From contig NZ_JAERRG010000035.1 of assembly GCF_016741935.1 (NCBI RefSeq), positions 1 through 64,000 of the forward strand: a DNA stretch of 64,000 nucleotides. Direction: 5' to 3'. The position numbers and the translations under genes were made by a program. The stretch's first letter is position 1. Each line of letters begins with the position of its first letter. Below the pieces are notes generated by a model that saw nothing but the letters and a program-made list of their open reading frames with translations, was not told the origin of the DNA and ran no database searches. Shown one piece after another: positions 27,459 to 35,764 of the stretch. This DNA is from Streptomyces endocoffeicus. Its GTDB lineage: Bacteria; Actinomycetota; Actinomycetes; Streptomycetales; Streptomycetaceae.

Positions 27459-27509
27459 TTGACAGTCGACACTGCACGGCTACATTTGTGGTCTGACCGG
27501 TAAAACCGC
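27459..27509 (+). promoter_or_regulatory. Promoter with GntR operator site B before GH120
   Basis: TTGACA (27459-27464) and TACATT (27481-27486), spaced 16 bases, form a good sigma-70-type promoter. The operator candidate CCGGTAAAACCGC (27497-27509) covers the expected transcription start, where a bound repressor would block initiation. It differs from the perfect repeat only at the last base. Confidence 0.6.
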
Positions 27510-27598
27510 AGCTTCGGCTACATCGTTTGCCACGACGACAGCGGGTCAGCGCACAGGGAGTGCCGAGGCTGCATGAGTGGCACACAGGAGGGTTCAGC

Positions 27599-29575
27599 AT
27601 GAATGAGTTCCATCCGGACTCCGCCATACGCCGGGATGTCTCGCGCCGGGCGTTCCTCGCGGTCAGCGCCGGAACGGCAGCCGGGGTCGCGCCGGTCGCG
27701 ACCTCAAGCGCAGCGGCGGCCACGGGAACCACCTACTACGTCTCCAAGGGCGGCAGTGACAAAGCGGCCGGAACGGGCAGCGCACCATTGCTGACGATCA
27801 ACGCGGCGGCACAGAAGGCCCAACCCGGCGACGTCGTCCTGGTCCGTAGCGGGATCTACCGGGAGGAGGTCATCCTGCCGCGGGGCGGTACCAGCGACGA
27901 CATGCGGATCACCTACGCGGCCGACGCCGGGGCTTCGGTGACGGTGACGGGCTCCGATGTCTTCAAGAGCTGGACCCGGGTCTCCGGCGATGTCTACCAG
28001 CTAAAGATCAAGAATTCGCACTTCAACGGGTTCAACCCCTACGCCTGGCAGGTGCATGGCGACTGGTTCGACGGCAACGGGCGAATCCATCGCGTGGGAA
28101 TGGTGTACCTCGACGGTGCCTGGCTGCCGGAAGCAACGAGCCTGGATGCGGTGAGCTCGAACCCGAACGCATCCTGGTGGTCGGACGTGGACGGTCTCGT
28201 GGAAGGGACGGCGCCGAAGTACAAGCCGAGCTACGACGAGAGCGGCTACACGACGCTCACCGCGAAGTTCCCCGGGGTTGACCCCAACAAAGGAACAGTC
28301 GAGGTCGGCATCCGAGGTACGGCGTTCAAGCCGGCCAAGACCAACCTCAACCACATCACCATCCGCGGCTTCACCCTCCGGAATGCCGCGACGAATTGGT
28401 GCGCACCGACCATGGGACAGTGGGGACTGGTGAGCGCCTACTGGTGCAAGGGATGGGTCATCGAGGACAACGAGATCGCCTACTCCAGATGCTGTGGCAT
28501 CGCCCTCGGAAAGTACTCGGACGAATACGACGGCCTGCGCGGCACGACGGAGGGCTACTATTTGACGATCTCCGACGCGCAGGAGTCGGGCGGTTGGTCG
28601 TTCGCGAACATCGGCGGCCACGTCGTCCGGAACAACACGATCCACCACTGCGGCCAGACCGGCATCGTGGGCTCTCTCGGCGGGATCGGCAGCAGGATCA
28701 CCGGGAACGAGATCTACCACTCCAACAGCCAAGGGATCTGGGGTGGGGCGGAAATGGCCGGCATCAAGCTTCATGGGGCCATCGATGTCGTCATGGCCGA
28801 GAATCACATCTACGACACCGGAGGCTATGCCGGAATCTGGTTGGATTGGATGGCGCAAGGAACCCAGGTCGTGCGGAACCTGTTCCACCACAACGCCGAC
28901 AGCGACATCTTTGCCGAGGTGGATCACGGTCCGCTGCTCATCGCGAACAACGTCATGTTGTCGGCCGGGGGGTTCAACTGCCTGTCGGACGGGGTGGCCG
29001 GGGCGCACAACCTCCTAACCGGGGTCGTGTTCGCGAAGACGGACGAGCGACAGACCCCTTACATGGAGCCGCACTCAACGACGACAGTCGCCAACGCGGA
29101 CATCCCGCTCGGCGGTCAGCAGTGGATTAACAACATCCTCGGCGCCTCGACCGATCTCTCGGTCTGGGATTCCGCAAGTGCGTCCTGTCCAATCACGATG
29201 AAGGCAAACGTCTACACCAAGGGTGCAACGCCGTCGGAAAAGGAACAGGGCGGAGTGGACGCTGCCTCGGTGGCGTACATGCCTGCACTCACGAAGAAGT
29301 CGGACGGTTGGTATCTCGCAGTGCCGCGCGTCGCGTCGTGGCGGTCGACGCAAGCACTCGTGAGCACCGCAACACTTGCGAAAGCGCCGACTCCCGACCA
29401 GACGTTCACGAACCCTGACGGATCGCATATGTCAGTATCGAGCGACTTCTTCGGGGTCCAACGTGCCAACAGTGTGCCGTTTCCCGGCCCGTTCGAGAGC
29501 GCCGGGGGTACGGAGGCGTTCAAGGTATGGCCGCGAGTCGTGCCGAGCACCGACGCCTGGGGGCGGCCCTCGTAG
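27599..29575 (+). CDS. Secreted GH120 beta-xylosidase-like enzyme
   Basis: A 658-residue right-handed parallel beta-helix protein with a Tat signal (RRDVSRRAFLAVSAG, residues 11-25). The body matches recalled GH120 sequences throughout: TYYVSKGGSDKAAGTG, DVVLVRSGIYREEV, RITYAADAG, GWVIEDNEIAYSRCCGIALGK and VVRNNTIHHCGQTGIVG. Asp416 in IWLDWMAQG and Glu440 in IFAEVDHGP correspond to nucleophile and acid/base of the GH120 xylosidase from Thermoanaerobacterium. The start at 27599 has AGGAGG seven bases upstream. Export distinguishes it from cytoplasmic GH120 enzymes, so xylo-oligosaccharides would be cut outside and the pentose imported by the preceding MFS porter. A relaxed specificity for other beta-linked pentosides is possible. 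Confidence 0.85.
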   Translation: MNEFHPDSAIRRDVSRRAFLAVSAGTAAGVAPVATSSAAAATGTTYYVSKGGSDKAAGTGSAPLLTINAAAQKAQPGDVVLVRSGIYREEVILPRGGTSDDMRITYAADAGASVTVTGSDVFKSWTRVSGDVYQLKIKNSHFNGFNPYAWQVHGDWFDGNGRIHRVGMVYLDGAWLPEATSLDAVSSNPNASWWSDVDGLVEGTAPKYKPSYDESGYTTLTAKFPGVDPNKGTVEVGIRGTAFKPAKTNLNHITIRGFTLRNAATNWCAPTMGQWGLVSAYWCKGWVIEDNEIAYSRCCGIALGKYSDEYDGLRGTTEGYYLTISDAQESGGWSFANIGGHVVRNNTIHHCGQTGIVGSLGGIGSRITGNEIYHSNSQGIWGGAEMAGIKLHGAIDVVMAENHIYDTGGYAGIWLDWMAQGTQVVRNLFHHNADSDIFAEVDHGPLLIANNVMLSAGGFNCLSDGVAGAHNLLTGVVFAKTDERQTPYMEPHSTTTVANADIPLGGQQWINNILGASTDLSVWDSASASCPITMKANVYTKGATPSEKEQGGVDAASVAYMPALTKKSDGWYLAVPRVASWRSTQALVSTATLAKAPTPDQTFTNPDGSHMSVSSDFFGVQRANSVPFPGPFESAGGTEAFKVWPRVVPSTDAWGRPS

Positions 29576-29639
29576 CCGGATCCGAGCGGCCTGGCGCTGC
29601 GACGGACGCCAACGGCAAAATCACCTGTAACGACAACTT

Positions 29640-29760
29640 GCCGCTGTGGGCGTGCTGATCGAATGGCCCGCCGCCGACGAGCCCGTCGGCCACTTGGCTC
29701 AGCAACCTGCCCGCCGATACCCCGGCGCCTCAGCCTGTGCGCTGCTCCTCGGACAAGGGG
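29640..29760 (+). mobile_element. IS701-like transposase remnant
   Basis: Two adjoining frames give LIEWPAADEPVGH and then WLSNLPADTPAPQPVR, a hallmark order of the catalytic region of IS701-type transposases. About 40 codons survive, split by a frameshift. It lies between two convergent operons. Confidence 0.5.
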
Positions 29761-29776
29761 GTATCCGCTGGTCGCC

Positions 29777-29820
29777 ATGATCTGGCGCCCGCACCGGGCA
29801 CGGTGCGGGCGCCAGATCAT
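29777..29820. terminator. Perfect 20-bp stem-loop between convergent genes
   Basis: A perfect 20-base inverted repeat (29777-29796 and 29801-29820) around the four-base loop GGCA. It starts 201 bases after the GH120 stop and ends four bases before the minus-strand dehydrogenase stop, so it can terminate transcription from both sides. Confidence 0.8.
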
Positions 29821-29824
29821 GCGG

Positions 29825-30877
29825 TCAACGGCAGTCGATGGCGATCTTCAGGACCTCGGGGTCAGGCTGTGACAGCAGGGGAAGCGCGACGGTCACCAGA
29901 TCCTGCAGCGGGATCTGGTGGGTGACCATGTCTGCGGCGTCGAGTCGGCCATCGGCCAGCAGCCGCACAGCCTGGGCGACGTCGGCGTCCCACAGATGGG
30001 CCGCGGAGCCGACGAGCCGGCGTTCGCCGAGGACGAGGGCCGGCAGTGGGACGGGCTGTGTCCCGGAGCCCAGTCCTACGGCCACCACCAGGCCGCCCGG
30101 CCGTACGAGGTCGAAGGACCGCGTCAACTGTCCGTCGGCGCCGCTGCATTCGAACACAACATCAAGCCCTGGCGCACCGAGGTCGGCTACGGCGGCATCG
30201 AGGTCGCCGGGTGAACAGGCGCGGACGGAGGAGTGGGCCTCCGCGAAGCGGCGCCGGTACTCCGACGGGTCGACCAGCCAGCAGCTTGCGGCGCCCGCGG
30301 CCAGCACGGCCTGTGCTGTGAGCTGGCCGATCGTCCCGCCGCCTACGACCAGGGTGACGGCGCCGATGATCTCGGGTACTTTGCGGACCGCGCGGACCGC
30401 CACGGCAGCCGGTTCGGCGAGGACGGCGGTCTCCATCGGCAGTCCGGGCGGCACCGATACGCAGGTCCGGGCTTTCGCGATCATCAACTGCGCCAGGCCG
30501 CCGTCGTCCTGCTGGCCCGGAACGCAAACGCTCGGACACAGGCCCTCTTCGTGCCGAAGACACCACCAGCACTGTCCGCAGCCATTCACCACGTCCGGAA
30601 CCACACGAGTCCCCACAGCGGGGCCGGTTCCGTCGCGGGCGGCGCGGACGACCTCGCCGACGACCTCGTGTCCGAGCGTCAACGGCGCCATCCGACCGCT
30701 GAGCGGGTGTGGCTCGTCAGTCGGGATGATGAGCGGTCCGGCACGGTACTCTTCCAGGTCGGTGCCGCAGATACCGCACCAGTGGACCTTGACCAGTACT
30801 TCGTCATCACGGGGCACGCGCGGTACGACGTCCTCGACGCGGATGTCGTAACGGCCGTGCCATCGGGCGGCGAGCAT
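29825..30877 (-). CDS. Zinc-dependent medium-chain dehydrogenase
   Basis: A 350-residue NAD(P)-dependent alcohol/polyol dehydrogenase. CGICGTDLEEY and GHEVVGE hold catalytic zinc ligands; four Cys in NGCGQCWWCLRHEEGLC bind structural zinc; VVGGGTIGQLTAQ is the Rossmann loop. It resembles butanediol, sorbitol and threonine dehydrogenases. The ATG follows GAAAGG. It lies downstream of the SDR gene on the same strand, with GntR site C (31041-31053) between them. In this setting it may oxidise an aldose, a pentitol or a lactol, but its place in the pathway is uncertain. Confidence 0.85.
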   Translation of the reverse strand: MLAARWHGRYDIRVEDVVPRVPRDDEVLVKVHWCGICGTDLEEYRAGPLIIPTDEPHPLSGRMAPLTLGHEVVGEVVRAARDGTGPAVGTRVVPDVVNGCGQCWWCLRHEEGLCPSVCVPGQQDDGGLAQLMIAKARTCVSVPPGLPMETAVLAEPAAVAVRAVRKVPEIIGAVTLVVGGGTIGQLTAQAVLAAGAASCWLVDPSEYRRRFAEAHSSVRACSPGDLDAAVADLGAPGLDVVFECSGADGQLTRSFDLVRPGGLVVAVGLGSGTQPVPLPALVLGERRLVGSAAHLWDADVAQAVRLLADGRLDAADMVTHQIPLQDLVTVALPLLSQPDPEVLKIAIDCR

Positions 30878-31040
30878 CGCTTGCAGCCTTTCGACGGGGA
30901 TCGGCGATCGTGGGGCAGCGGTGGGGAGGACCGGCGGTGTCGTGCGTGCGGCGCAGGTGGACCTGGTTCGGTCTGGACACGGTGCGTGCGCGGTCCGAGA
31001 ATGGATGATCGTGACGAATCGGGAGACTACACTTCTTCAA

Positions 31041-31053
31041 CTGGTAAGACCAG
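31041..31053. promoter_or_regulatory. GntR operator site C
   Basis: CTGGTAAGACCAG is a perfect inverted repeat around AAG, matching the FadR-type pattern TGGT-N3-ACCA. It lies in the 183-base gap between the SDR stop and the dehydrogenase start, just where a promoter for the dehydrogenase would be. Confidence 0.6.
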
Positions 31054-31060
31054 ATGCGTT

Positions 31061-31855
31061 TCACTCGTCCATCGGGTATAGGCTCGCCCCGCCGTCGACC
31101 AGCAGCGTGGCGCCCGTCATATAAGCGGACAACGGCGAGGCCAGGAAGAGCACCGCGTCGGCCACCGACTCCGGGGTCTGGAGGCGGCCGAGGGGAATCG
31201 CGCGCTGCGCGCGGGACCGGTACGCGGGATCGGTGTCCCACTGGCGCCTGGCCATGCCGACGCCGACGATGCCCGGCGCCACCGCGTTGCTGCGGATGCC
31301 CCGCGGGGCGAGCTCGCGGGCGAAGGTGCGCATCAGCGACCGGACGGCGGCCTTGCTGGCCGAGTAGGGGCCGATGTCCGGCCAGGGCACGTCCTGCACC
31401 CAACTGGTGGTGAATACCAAGGTCCCTGGCGCTTCAACTGCGAGCCAGCGTCGCGCGGCCTCCGAGGCGAGGAGGAAGGAGCCGCGCAGGTTCACCCTCA
31501 TCAACTCGTCGAAGGCTTCGATGGGGTAGCCGACGACGGGATGCGAACCGACGACCCCGGCATGCACGCAGACGATGTCCGGCAGACCGCCGAACGCCTC
31601 AGCCGCTCGGTCGCAGAGCGCCCGGACCTCGTCCTCCGAGGTGAGGTCACATGCCGCGTACATCCTCGGGTCGAAGCCTGCCGCGTTCACCGCCTCGACG
31701 GCCGCACTCGCGTCGGTCAGGTCGGTCAGCAGGACATGCGCGCCCGCTTCCCGGAACGCCGCGGCAATGACCTGTCCGATCCCGCCGAGCGCACCGGCGA
31801 CGACCGCACGACGTCCGGCCAGACCCCAAGGGCCCGAGTTCGAAGCCGCTTCCAT
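31061..31855 (-). CDS. Short-chain dehydrogenase (candidate aldose 1-dehydrogenase)
   Basis: A 264-residue SDR. The cofactor loop is AGALGGIGQ, the acidic LTDLTD after strand 2 suggests NAD preference, and the catalytic Ser of FTTSW and Tyr/Lys of YSASK are intact. It ends GATLLVDGGASLYPMDE, typical of classical SDRs. The ATG at 31855 is chosen because GGAGG lies five bases before it; an in-frame ATG at 31969 has no such site. Several bacterial Weimberg-type pathways begin with an SDR that oxidises xylose or arabinose to the lactone, and the lactonase at 35761 supports that role. Operator D lies over its promoter region. Confidence 0.82.
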   Translation of the reverse strand: MEAASNSGPWGLAGRRAVVAGALGGIGQVIAAAFREAGAHVLLTDLTDASAAVEAVNAAGFDPRMYAACDLTSEDEVRALCDRAAEAFGGLPDIVCVHAGVVGSHPVVGYPIEAFDELMRVNLRGSFLLASEAARRWLAVEAPGTLVFTTSWVQDVPWPDIGPYSASKAAVRSLMRTFARELAPRGIRSNAVAPGIVGVGMARRQWDTDPAYRSRAQRAIPLGRLQTPESVADAVLFLASPLSAYMTGATLLVDGGASLYPMDE

Positions 31856-31960
31856 GCCAACCTCCGCATCACTGTGGACCAGGTGGGCACCGAGCGCCGC
31901 GACACCTGGCGCCGGGTGAGGGACTCCGCGGCTGGTGCTTGACGCCGCCGCAGGGTTCCG

Positions 31961-31992
31961 AGTATACATTGCGGCATGACCGGTCTTACCAG
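31961..31992. promoter_or_regulatory. GntR operator site D over a divergent promoter
   Basis: CCGGTCTTACCAG (31980-31992) is an inverted repeat with one central-arm difference. On the minus strand TATACT (31966-31961) makes a good -10 for the SDR gene, with the operator covering the -35 position. On the plus strand the site precedes the enolase-superfamily gene by about 400 bases. Confidence 0.58.
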
Positions 31993-32396
31993 TTCTGGTC
32001 CCAATCTACCTCCGGGTGCGGATATCGCTGCCGTGCCGGAGGCGCGGATCCTCTCCGGGACTGGGGCCCTCGGCACGCTCCTGTCGGCGCGTGCCCAGGC
32101 GTTGGAATGTCACGTGAGCCGTCGTCAGCCGCGAGGCAGCTTCCCCCGCGCCCCCCGCAGGGGCATCGCAAATCTCCCCGGGGAGCGCGACGGAACGGCC
32201 GCCGTACGCGCCGCGAGACCAGCGCCTGCCTTGACGGGCTCAGCATCCGCATACCCGGACTGCCGGGGCATGGCGCGCCGACGCTGCGGATCACCACCGA
32301 CCAGCGTACGGAACGCGCCGCCTGGCCGGACATCCTTCGTTCTCGGACGATCCATCAACGCCCTGTCGGCGAAGCAACGAAAGGCGTGTGAGGTAC

Positions 32397-33599
32397 ATGC
32401 GCATCGTAGCGTTGGAAACTCTGCGACCTCAGTTCCAGAACAATTTGTGCGTCGTCGTGCTGCACACCGATGACGGCCAGACCGGTCTCGGCGACTCCTT
32501 CTTGCAGTCGGCCGCGGTCGAGGCCTATCTGCACGACCATGTCGCGCCGCTGCTCCTCGGCCGAGAGGATCCGGCCCCCGAGGCAGTGGCGGCGCTGCTC
32601 GCCCCGTACGTCGGATTCCAGGGCGGCGGCGTCGAGGTACGTGGGAACGGCGCGGTCGACATGGCGCTCTGGGACCTGTTGGGCAAGCGGACCGGCAAAT
32701 CCGTCGCCCAACTGCTGGGCGGCCCGGTCCGCGACACCATAGACGTCTACAACACCTGTGCCGGACCGGACTACATCCAGCGAACGTCGCGGCAGACCTC
32801 CGCCAACTGGGGGGACTCCGCAGCCGGCACATACGAGGACCTGCACGCCTTCCTCAGCAGACCCGCTGCCCTGGCCAAGGAGCTCTATGAAGAGGGGCTG
32901 CGCGGCATGAAGATCTGGCCCTTCGACCGGGCCGCTGAGGCCTCGGCGGGCACCCGGATCCGCCCGAGGGAACTGCACGAAGCCCTGGCCATCGTGAGCG
33001 AGATCCGTGACGCCGTGGGCCTGGATATGGACCTGATGATTGAGCTGCACGGCCTGTGGTCGCGCCGGGCCGCGGTTGAGATCTGCCGTGCGCTCGAACC
33101 GTTCCAGCCCTTCTGGGTCGAGGACCCGATCCGGCCGGACGCGATCGACTCGATCGGCGCTCTGTGCGAGGAAGTCGGGGTACCCATCGCGCTCGGTGAG
33201 ACGGCGCTGGGCCGACGCGGTTTCCTGCCCTTGCTGCAGCAGGGCCGGATCTCCTACGCGACACTGGACGTGCAGTGGACCGGCGGGATCACCGAGGCGC
33301 GCAAGGTGGCCGGCGTCGCGGACGCGTTCGCGATACCCATCGCCCCACACGACTGCACCGGCCCGATCACCCTCGCCGCGTGCTTCCACCTGGCGATGTC
33401 GCAGCCCAACACCCTCTTCCAGGAGACCGTTCGCGCGTACCTGCGGACGTGGTACCCGCGGGTAGTCACCGGACTGCCGCGGATCCGCGAGGGGAAGGCG
33501 GTCCTGTCCAACGAGCCGGGGCTCGGCTTGCAGCTCGAAACGGGGCTCCGTGAGGACGGGGCGACCCGGCGGCGGATCAATCGGCTCGAGGCCGCCTGA
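32397..33599 (+). CDS. Enolase-superfamily sugar-acid dehydratase
   Basis: A 400-residue mandelate racemase/muconate lactonising family protein. The magnesium ligands are Glu216 (MIELHG), Glu242 (WVEDP) and Glu268 (GETALG). Lys172 (MKIWPFD) and His318 (APHDCTGP), the latter paired with an upstream Asp (DVQWTGG), are the base candidates. This arrangement suits dehydration of an aldonate such as xylonate, arabinonate or fuconate to its 2-keto-3-deoxy form. A GTG three codons upstream is an alternative start. About 400 bases upstream (31993-32396) hold no recognisable gene. It is the first gene of a tight plus-strand operon with the FAH, ALDH and lactonase genes. Confidence 0.83.
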   Translation: MRIVALETLRPQFQNNLCVVVLHTDDGQTGLGDSFLQSAAVEAYLHDHVAPLLLGREDPAPEAVAALLAPYVGFQGGGVEVRGNGAVDMALWDLLGKRTGKSVAQLLGGPVRDTIDVYNTCAGPDYIQRTSRQTSANWGDSAAGTYEDLHAFLSRPAALAKELYEEGLRGMKIWPFDRAAEASAGTRIRPRELHEALAIVSEIRDAVGLDMDLMIELHGLWSRRAAVEICRALEPFQPFWVEDPIRPDAIDSIGALCEEVGVPIALGETALGRRGFLPLLQQGRISYATLDVQWTGGITEARKVAGVADAFAIPIAPHDCTGPITLAACFHLAMSQPNTLFQETVRAYLRTWYPRVVTGLPRIREGKAVLSNEPGLGLQLETGLREDGATRRRINRLEAA

Positions 33600-33628
33600 A
33601 CGTCGTATACGTGAGACAAGGAGTCACC

Positions 33629-34504
33629 ATGAAGCTTGTTCGTTGGCGTGCTTCGGACGGGACGACGAAGGTCGGCGTGCAGGAGGACGAATATCTCGCC
33701 GAACTCCCATTTGCCACAATGGCGGAGGTATTGCAACGCAAGGTCGTCGACATCCGGCGGGCCGCGGAGGAGGCCGTGTCCAGGGGGCGCCGAGTCGATC
33801 CTGCAGAGGCCGAGCTCCTCGCGCCGGTCGATGGCCGCACCGAGGTGTGGGGCGCCGGCGTCACCTACCAGCTCTCCCGCTCCGCTCGCGCCGAAGAGTC
33901 CGGCTTCGAGGAGGTCTACCACCACGTGTACGAGGCGGACCGACCGGAGCTGTTCTTCAAGTCCGCCGCCTGGCGGATGCTCACCGACGGCGATCCCGGT
34001 GGCCTGCGCCCGGACTGCGACGACTCGGTGTGCGAACCGGAACTGGCACTCGTCCTCAACCGGCACGCGGAGATCGTGGGCGCGCTCGTCTGCAACGACC
34101 TGACCGCGCGCGGCATCGAGGCGGTGAACCCGATCTATCTGCCGCAGGCGAAGTTGTTCCCCGGCAGCTGCGTGCTGTCCACCGCGATCGTGCCGTGGTG
34201 GACCATCGACACACCTGAGGACCTGCTCATCACCGTGGCGGTGTACCGGGGCGCGGAACTCGTGTTCTCCGGCGAGGCAAGGACTTCCGCCATGAGGCGC
34301 GGCTACGGCGAACTGGTCCAATGGCTGTTCCGGGGCGAGCAGTTCCCGGATGGCGTCGTGTTGAGCACCGGAACCGGCATCGTGCCTCCGCTCGGTGCGG
34401 GACTGCGCCCCGGGGACCGGGCCATCGTCACCATCGATCAGGTCGGGGTCCTGTCCAATGTCATGACCGATAACCGGGACATGTTCGAAGGGTTGCCCAA
34501 ATGA
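33629..34504 (+). CDS. FAH-family 2-keto-3-deoxypentonate dehydratase (KdaD-like)
   Basis: A 291-residue fumarylacetoacetate hydrolase-fold protein. EPELALVLN (metal-binding Glu-x-Glu) and VCNDLTARGIE (Asp) are the metal sites, and FPGSCVLSTAIVP and GTGIVPP are conserved late motifs. In the Weimberg route a member of this fold converts 2-keto-3-deoxy-xylonate or -arabinonate to 2-oxoglutarate semialdehyde. AAGGAG lies five bases before the ATG at 33629. The stop overlaps the next start (ATGA), so it is coupled to the aldehyde dehydrogenase pseudogene. The assignment depends on this order: dehydratase, FAH, ALDH, lactonase. Confidence 0.82.
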   Translation: MKLVRWRASDGTTKVGVQEDEYLAELPFATMAEVLQRKVVDIRRAAEEAVSRGRRVDPAEAELLAPVDGRTEVWGAGVTYQLSRSARAEESGFEEVYHHVYEADRPELFFKSAAWRMLTDGDPGGLRPDCDDSVCEPELALVLNRHAEIVGALVCNDLTARGIEAVNPIYLPQAKLFPGSCVLSTAIVPWWTIDTPEDLLITVAVYRGAELVFSGEARTSAMRRGYGELVQWLFRGEQFPDGVVLSTGTGIVPPLGAGLRPGDRAIVTIDQVGVLSNVMTDNRDMFEGLPK

Positions 34505-35764
34505 CCGTGACCAGTGTCAACCCCATAAACGGCGCGGTCCTGGCCACGATCGAGGAGACCACGCCGCGGGAGCTGGAAGACGCTCTCGCCGCCGCCTCGG
34601 CGGCAGCCCCCGTCCTGCGCGCCATGAGTGCCGCGGAGCGCGGTCGGTGGATGAGGGCCGTCGCGGCGGCGCTTGACCACCGCTCCGCTGAACTGGTGCG
34701 GTTGGCCAGGCACGAGACCGGGTTGCCCGACGAGCGGCTGACCGGTGAGATGGCCCGCACCACAACGCAGCTGCGGCTGCTGGCGGAGCACGCCGAGACT
34801 GGCCGGAAGTTCGAACCGGCCATCGACCGCAGCGACCAGTCATGGATGCCGGCGCCGCGCCCCGATCTGCGATCCATCCGCACCGGACTCGGCGTCGTGC
34901 TCGTCTTCGCCGCGAGCAACTTCCCGTTCGCGTTCAGCGTGCCCGGCGGAGACACGGCAAGCGCGTGGGCCGCGGGCTGCCCGGGCATCGTGACGGCGGG
35001 TGAGAGTCGCGAGCGCGCCCCCGGATCGCGGCGGAGCCGGCCGACCCGTTCCTTCTCGGCACCGGGCAATTCTGCACCAAGCCCGGCCTGGTCCTGCTCC
35101 CCGCAGACAACAGCATCACGGAGCGACTTGCCGCGCTCATCGCCGACCGTCCGGCAGACGTGATGCTCAACCCTGCCATCCGCGACCGTCACCGCACCGC
35201 GATGCGAGACTTCCTCGCCCACGCCGCGATCGAACTGGTCCCGAACGGACAGCCGGCCCCTGGCAACGCCGGTGCCTTCGAGCCCGCCACTCTCGCGCAG
35301 ACCACCGCGAAGGCACTGATCGCGGACCCTGACGCCCTGGCCCAGGAACACTTCGGGCCGAATACCGTACTGGTCACCTACGAGTCCGAATCCGAGCTCG
35401 AAGCGGCGATCCACGCACTCCCCGGCTCGCTCACGGGAACGGTGCACGGCGGCTCCGACGAGGACGTCGCATGCCTGGTAGCGGCGCTCGCCGAACGTGT
35501 GGAAGGCGGGTGCTGGTGGACGAGTGGCCGACCGGAGTCGCCGTCACCTGGACACAGTTTCACGGCGGCCCCTACCCCGCGACAAGCGATGCCCGCTTCT
35601 CATCGGTGGGCACCAATGCCATCAACCGCTTCCTGCGTACCATCGCCTATCAGAACGTCCCTGACCACGCGCTGCCGCCGTGGCTTCGCAACGCCGACCC
35701 GGACCGGATTCTTCGCCGCGTGGATGGTGTGCTCACCGACGAGCCGATGGGGGAGAGGCCATGA
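34501..35764 (+). pseudogene. Aldehyde dehydrogenase pseudogene (2-oxoglutarate semialdehyde type)
   Basis: The first 160 codons match an ALDH N-terminus (VNPINGAVLATIEETT, VLVFAASNFPFAFSVPGGDT). At about 34980 the sequence jumps, in another frame, to GTGQFCTKPGLVLLP, so the block with the catalytic Glu and much of the cofactor site, about 120 residues, is gone. A second frameshift near 35500 separates AALAERVEGG from VLVDEWPTGVAVTWTQFHGGPYP. The catalytic Cys remains, but the protein cannot be made intact. The family of GQFCTKPG enzymes includes 2,5-dioxovalerate dehydrogenase, which would complete the oxidative pentose route. The last codons overlap the start of the lactonase gene. Confidence 0.85.

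Noticed and set aside
31993..32396. Protein-like frame DGLSIRIPGLPGHGAPTLRI before the dehydratase gene.
   Set aside because: No start, no family match I recognise, and codon composition unlike the neighbours.
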